A stretch of DNA of 64,000 nucleotides from Opisthorchis felineus (lineage: Eukaryota > Platyhelminthes > Trematoda > Opisthorchiida > Opisthorchiidae). Positions 62,756 through 64,000 of this stretch are shown here, one piece after another; the first letter of the stretch is position 1; each line of letters begins with the position of its first letter. Below the pieces are notes generated by a model. That model did no database searches and was not told the origin of the DNA. It saw only the letters and a list, made by a program, of their open reading frames with translations. The stretch spans positions 262,480 through 326,479 of the forward strand of contig SJOL01008365.1 of assembly GCA_004794785.1 (NCBI GenBank), given 5' to 3'. Made by a program: the position numbers and the translations under genes.

Positions 62756-62759
62756 GTAA

Positions 62760-64000
62760 ACTTCCTCTCCATATCACTTCCAGGTTTTCCCACTTACTGA
62801 GAGATTAAGTGTTACTGCGTCTAACTGTACCAGTCACTTCACATCATGTTCCATCCAGATTATTATTTTGGCCAGTCTTCAGGTCAGTGGAGCGGTGAAA
62901 AACATATTGTCAGTGTAATACTCTTCCTTGCATGGTTCTTAGCACCGCCTTTCCCTGAAGGGAATTTTTATGGTGAAACACACCCGTCACAAGATCCTTT
63001 CCTCTCTGAAAACTTCGTTGGGAGGTGCCTTGCGTTTATCCGGCTTAATTTTTGTGCACTTCCCAAATGGCTCGTTAAACTAACTAAATGCTGCACCTTG
63101 ACATTCCACAGTTGTTTCTATGGTGTTTTGTATATCCAGTGGTTAACAGACCCCTGGACAGCAAAGATATAGTAGATGTTGTCGTGAGGGGACAGTCAAG
63201 TCGAGTACGCATTCAGTTCCAAAGCAATGCATGGGCCTACAGAACAAATGAGGTAGTAGGATGGATCGAACTTAGGCTACGGGCATGAGAGTGAAAGCGA
63301 AATGAGTATTTGTTCGAACGAAACTGGGAATTAATGATGTAACATTGAGCAAATGAGTGAAGACGGTGTAAAATCAGAATCAATAACACAGCTGATGTCT
63401 TTTATTAATGGGAAAATGAAGAGTGAAGCGCTCTTGCCAGGTTTCTGCTTGCCTCTGTTATCTCGGTATCATTTGTTGATAAACCCTTCCGCAAACTGAC
63501 TCGTTTGTTTGCGTCTGGAAATTCAAAACCGGTTGATTTGGTGGGTTCCACAACGTCCAATGGTTGTACAATTACCGTGCTTTTCGCGCATTCACAGTCG
63601 GATCTAGGCTGTCACTTTGAGATATGCTCACCGACTCGTATTTCGGAATAGCTTTTCGCTCGACCCATATTCTTTGTACAGCCGATACGATCAAACTGTC
63701 AAGTCAAATTTTACTTGGTTCATTTTGGCACCGGGCCATCCTTCGTTGGAATCTGTACGTGCATAGTCAGTAGCGCTTTTTATTCGGTGTATCTTTTTTC
63801 TTATGATTACTAGGACTCATGCTTTTCAATTCGTTGCTGGCTTCGCACAATCGCATCCTCTGTTAGGTTTACTTTACTTGTTTCCAAGCTGATCACTTCT
63901 CAGCTGCACTCACTACAGTATACGTCTTCTGCTAGCACTGAGAATGACCAGGCTTTCGTTTTATCTTTCTTTGGAAGCATTCCTAATCCTTTGCTGGGTA
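62760..64000. other. Downstream intron or 3' flank
   Basis: No further exon can be supported. A stretch near 62834-62880 (a CAG before it, GTCAGT after) resembles a small exon but its phase does not fit the donor at 62756. No polyadenylation hexamer AATAAA was noticed. Confidence 0.4.

Noticed and set aside
62834..62880. Small exon after the third exon (HPDYYFGQSS in one frame)
   Set aside because: The attractive frame requires a phase-0 acceptor, whereas the donor at 62756 leaves phase 2; the other frames look unlike coding sequence and the acceptor tract is weak.

Overview
The window looks like nuclear DNA of a flatworm, most likely a digenean trematode. An opisthorchiid liver fluke (Clonorchis/Opisthorchis type) is my best guess. 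The reasons are very sparse coding sequence, exons separated by introns of kilobases to tens of kilobases, and decayed RTE-like and CR1-like LINE pieces. There is also a tRNA-derived SINE whose body translates to peptides I remember from liver-fluke gene predictions; that memory is unverified. No rRNA gene, functional tRNA gene, CRISPR array, operon or complete gene is visible.

Host gene: three well-supported plus-strand exons (14413-15005, 58554-58995, 62260-62755) appear to belong to one long gene. Their intron phases fit each other (0/0, then 1/1). All are rich in Ser, Ala, Pro and Thr, with a 17-alanine run in the second and Ala-rich blocks in the third, as in the disordered parts of animal transcription factors. 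No DNA-binding or catalytic domain lies in the window, so the family is unassigned. A possible 46-base exon at 11945-11990 could precede them. The third exon is either internal (donor at 62756) or terminal (in-frame TAA at 62757).

The rest is intron or flanking DNA with degraded mobile elements. These include a minus-strand RTE-like LINE (29450 to about 32340), two fragments of the same family (20740-20985 and 34240-34440), and a CR1-like LINE remnant (51735-52640). There are SINE copies at about 35105-35285, 21459-21535 and 5985-6215. An inverted pair of an unrecognised element (26748-26991 and 28075-28299) keeps the same protein C-terminus and stop codon in both arms. A short dispersed repeat (17485-17560, 43290-43408, 60800-60879) contains, in its best copy, a hammerhead-like core. 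Several microsatellites, three clean palindromes or hairpins and one ambiguous base (21414) complete the picture.

The most promising leads for something undescribed are the inverted element with the conserved C-terminus and the hammerhead-like dispersed repeat. The host gene's identity needs exons outside this window. All homology statements come from reading translations by eye; no search was run.
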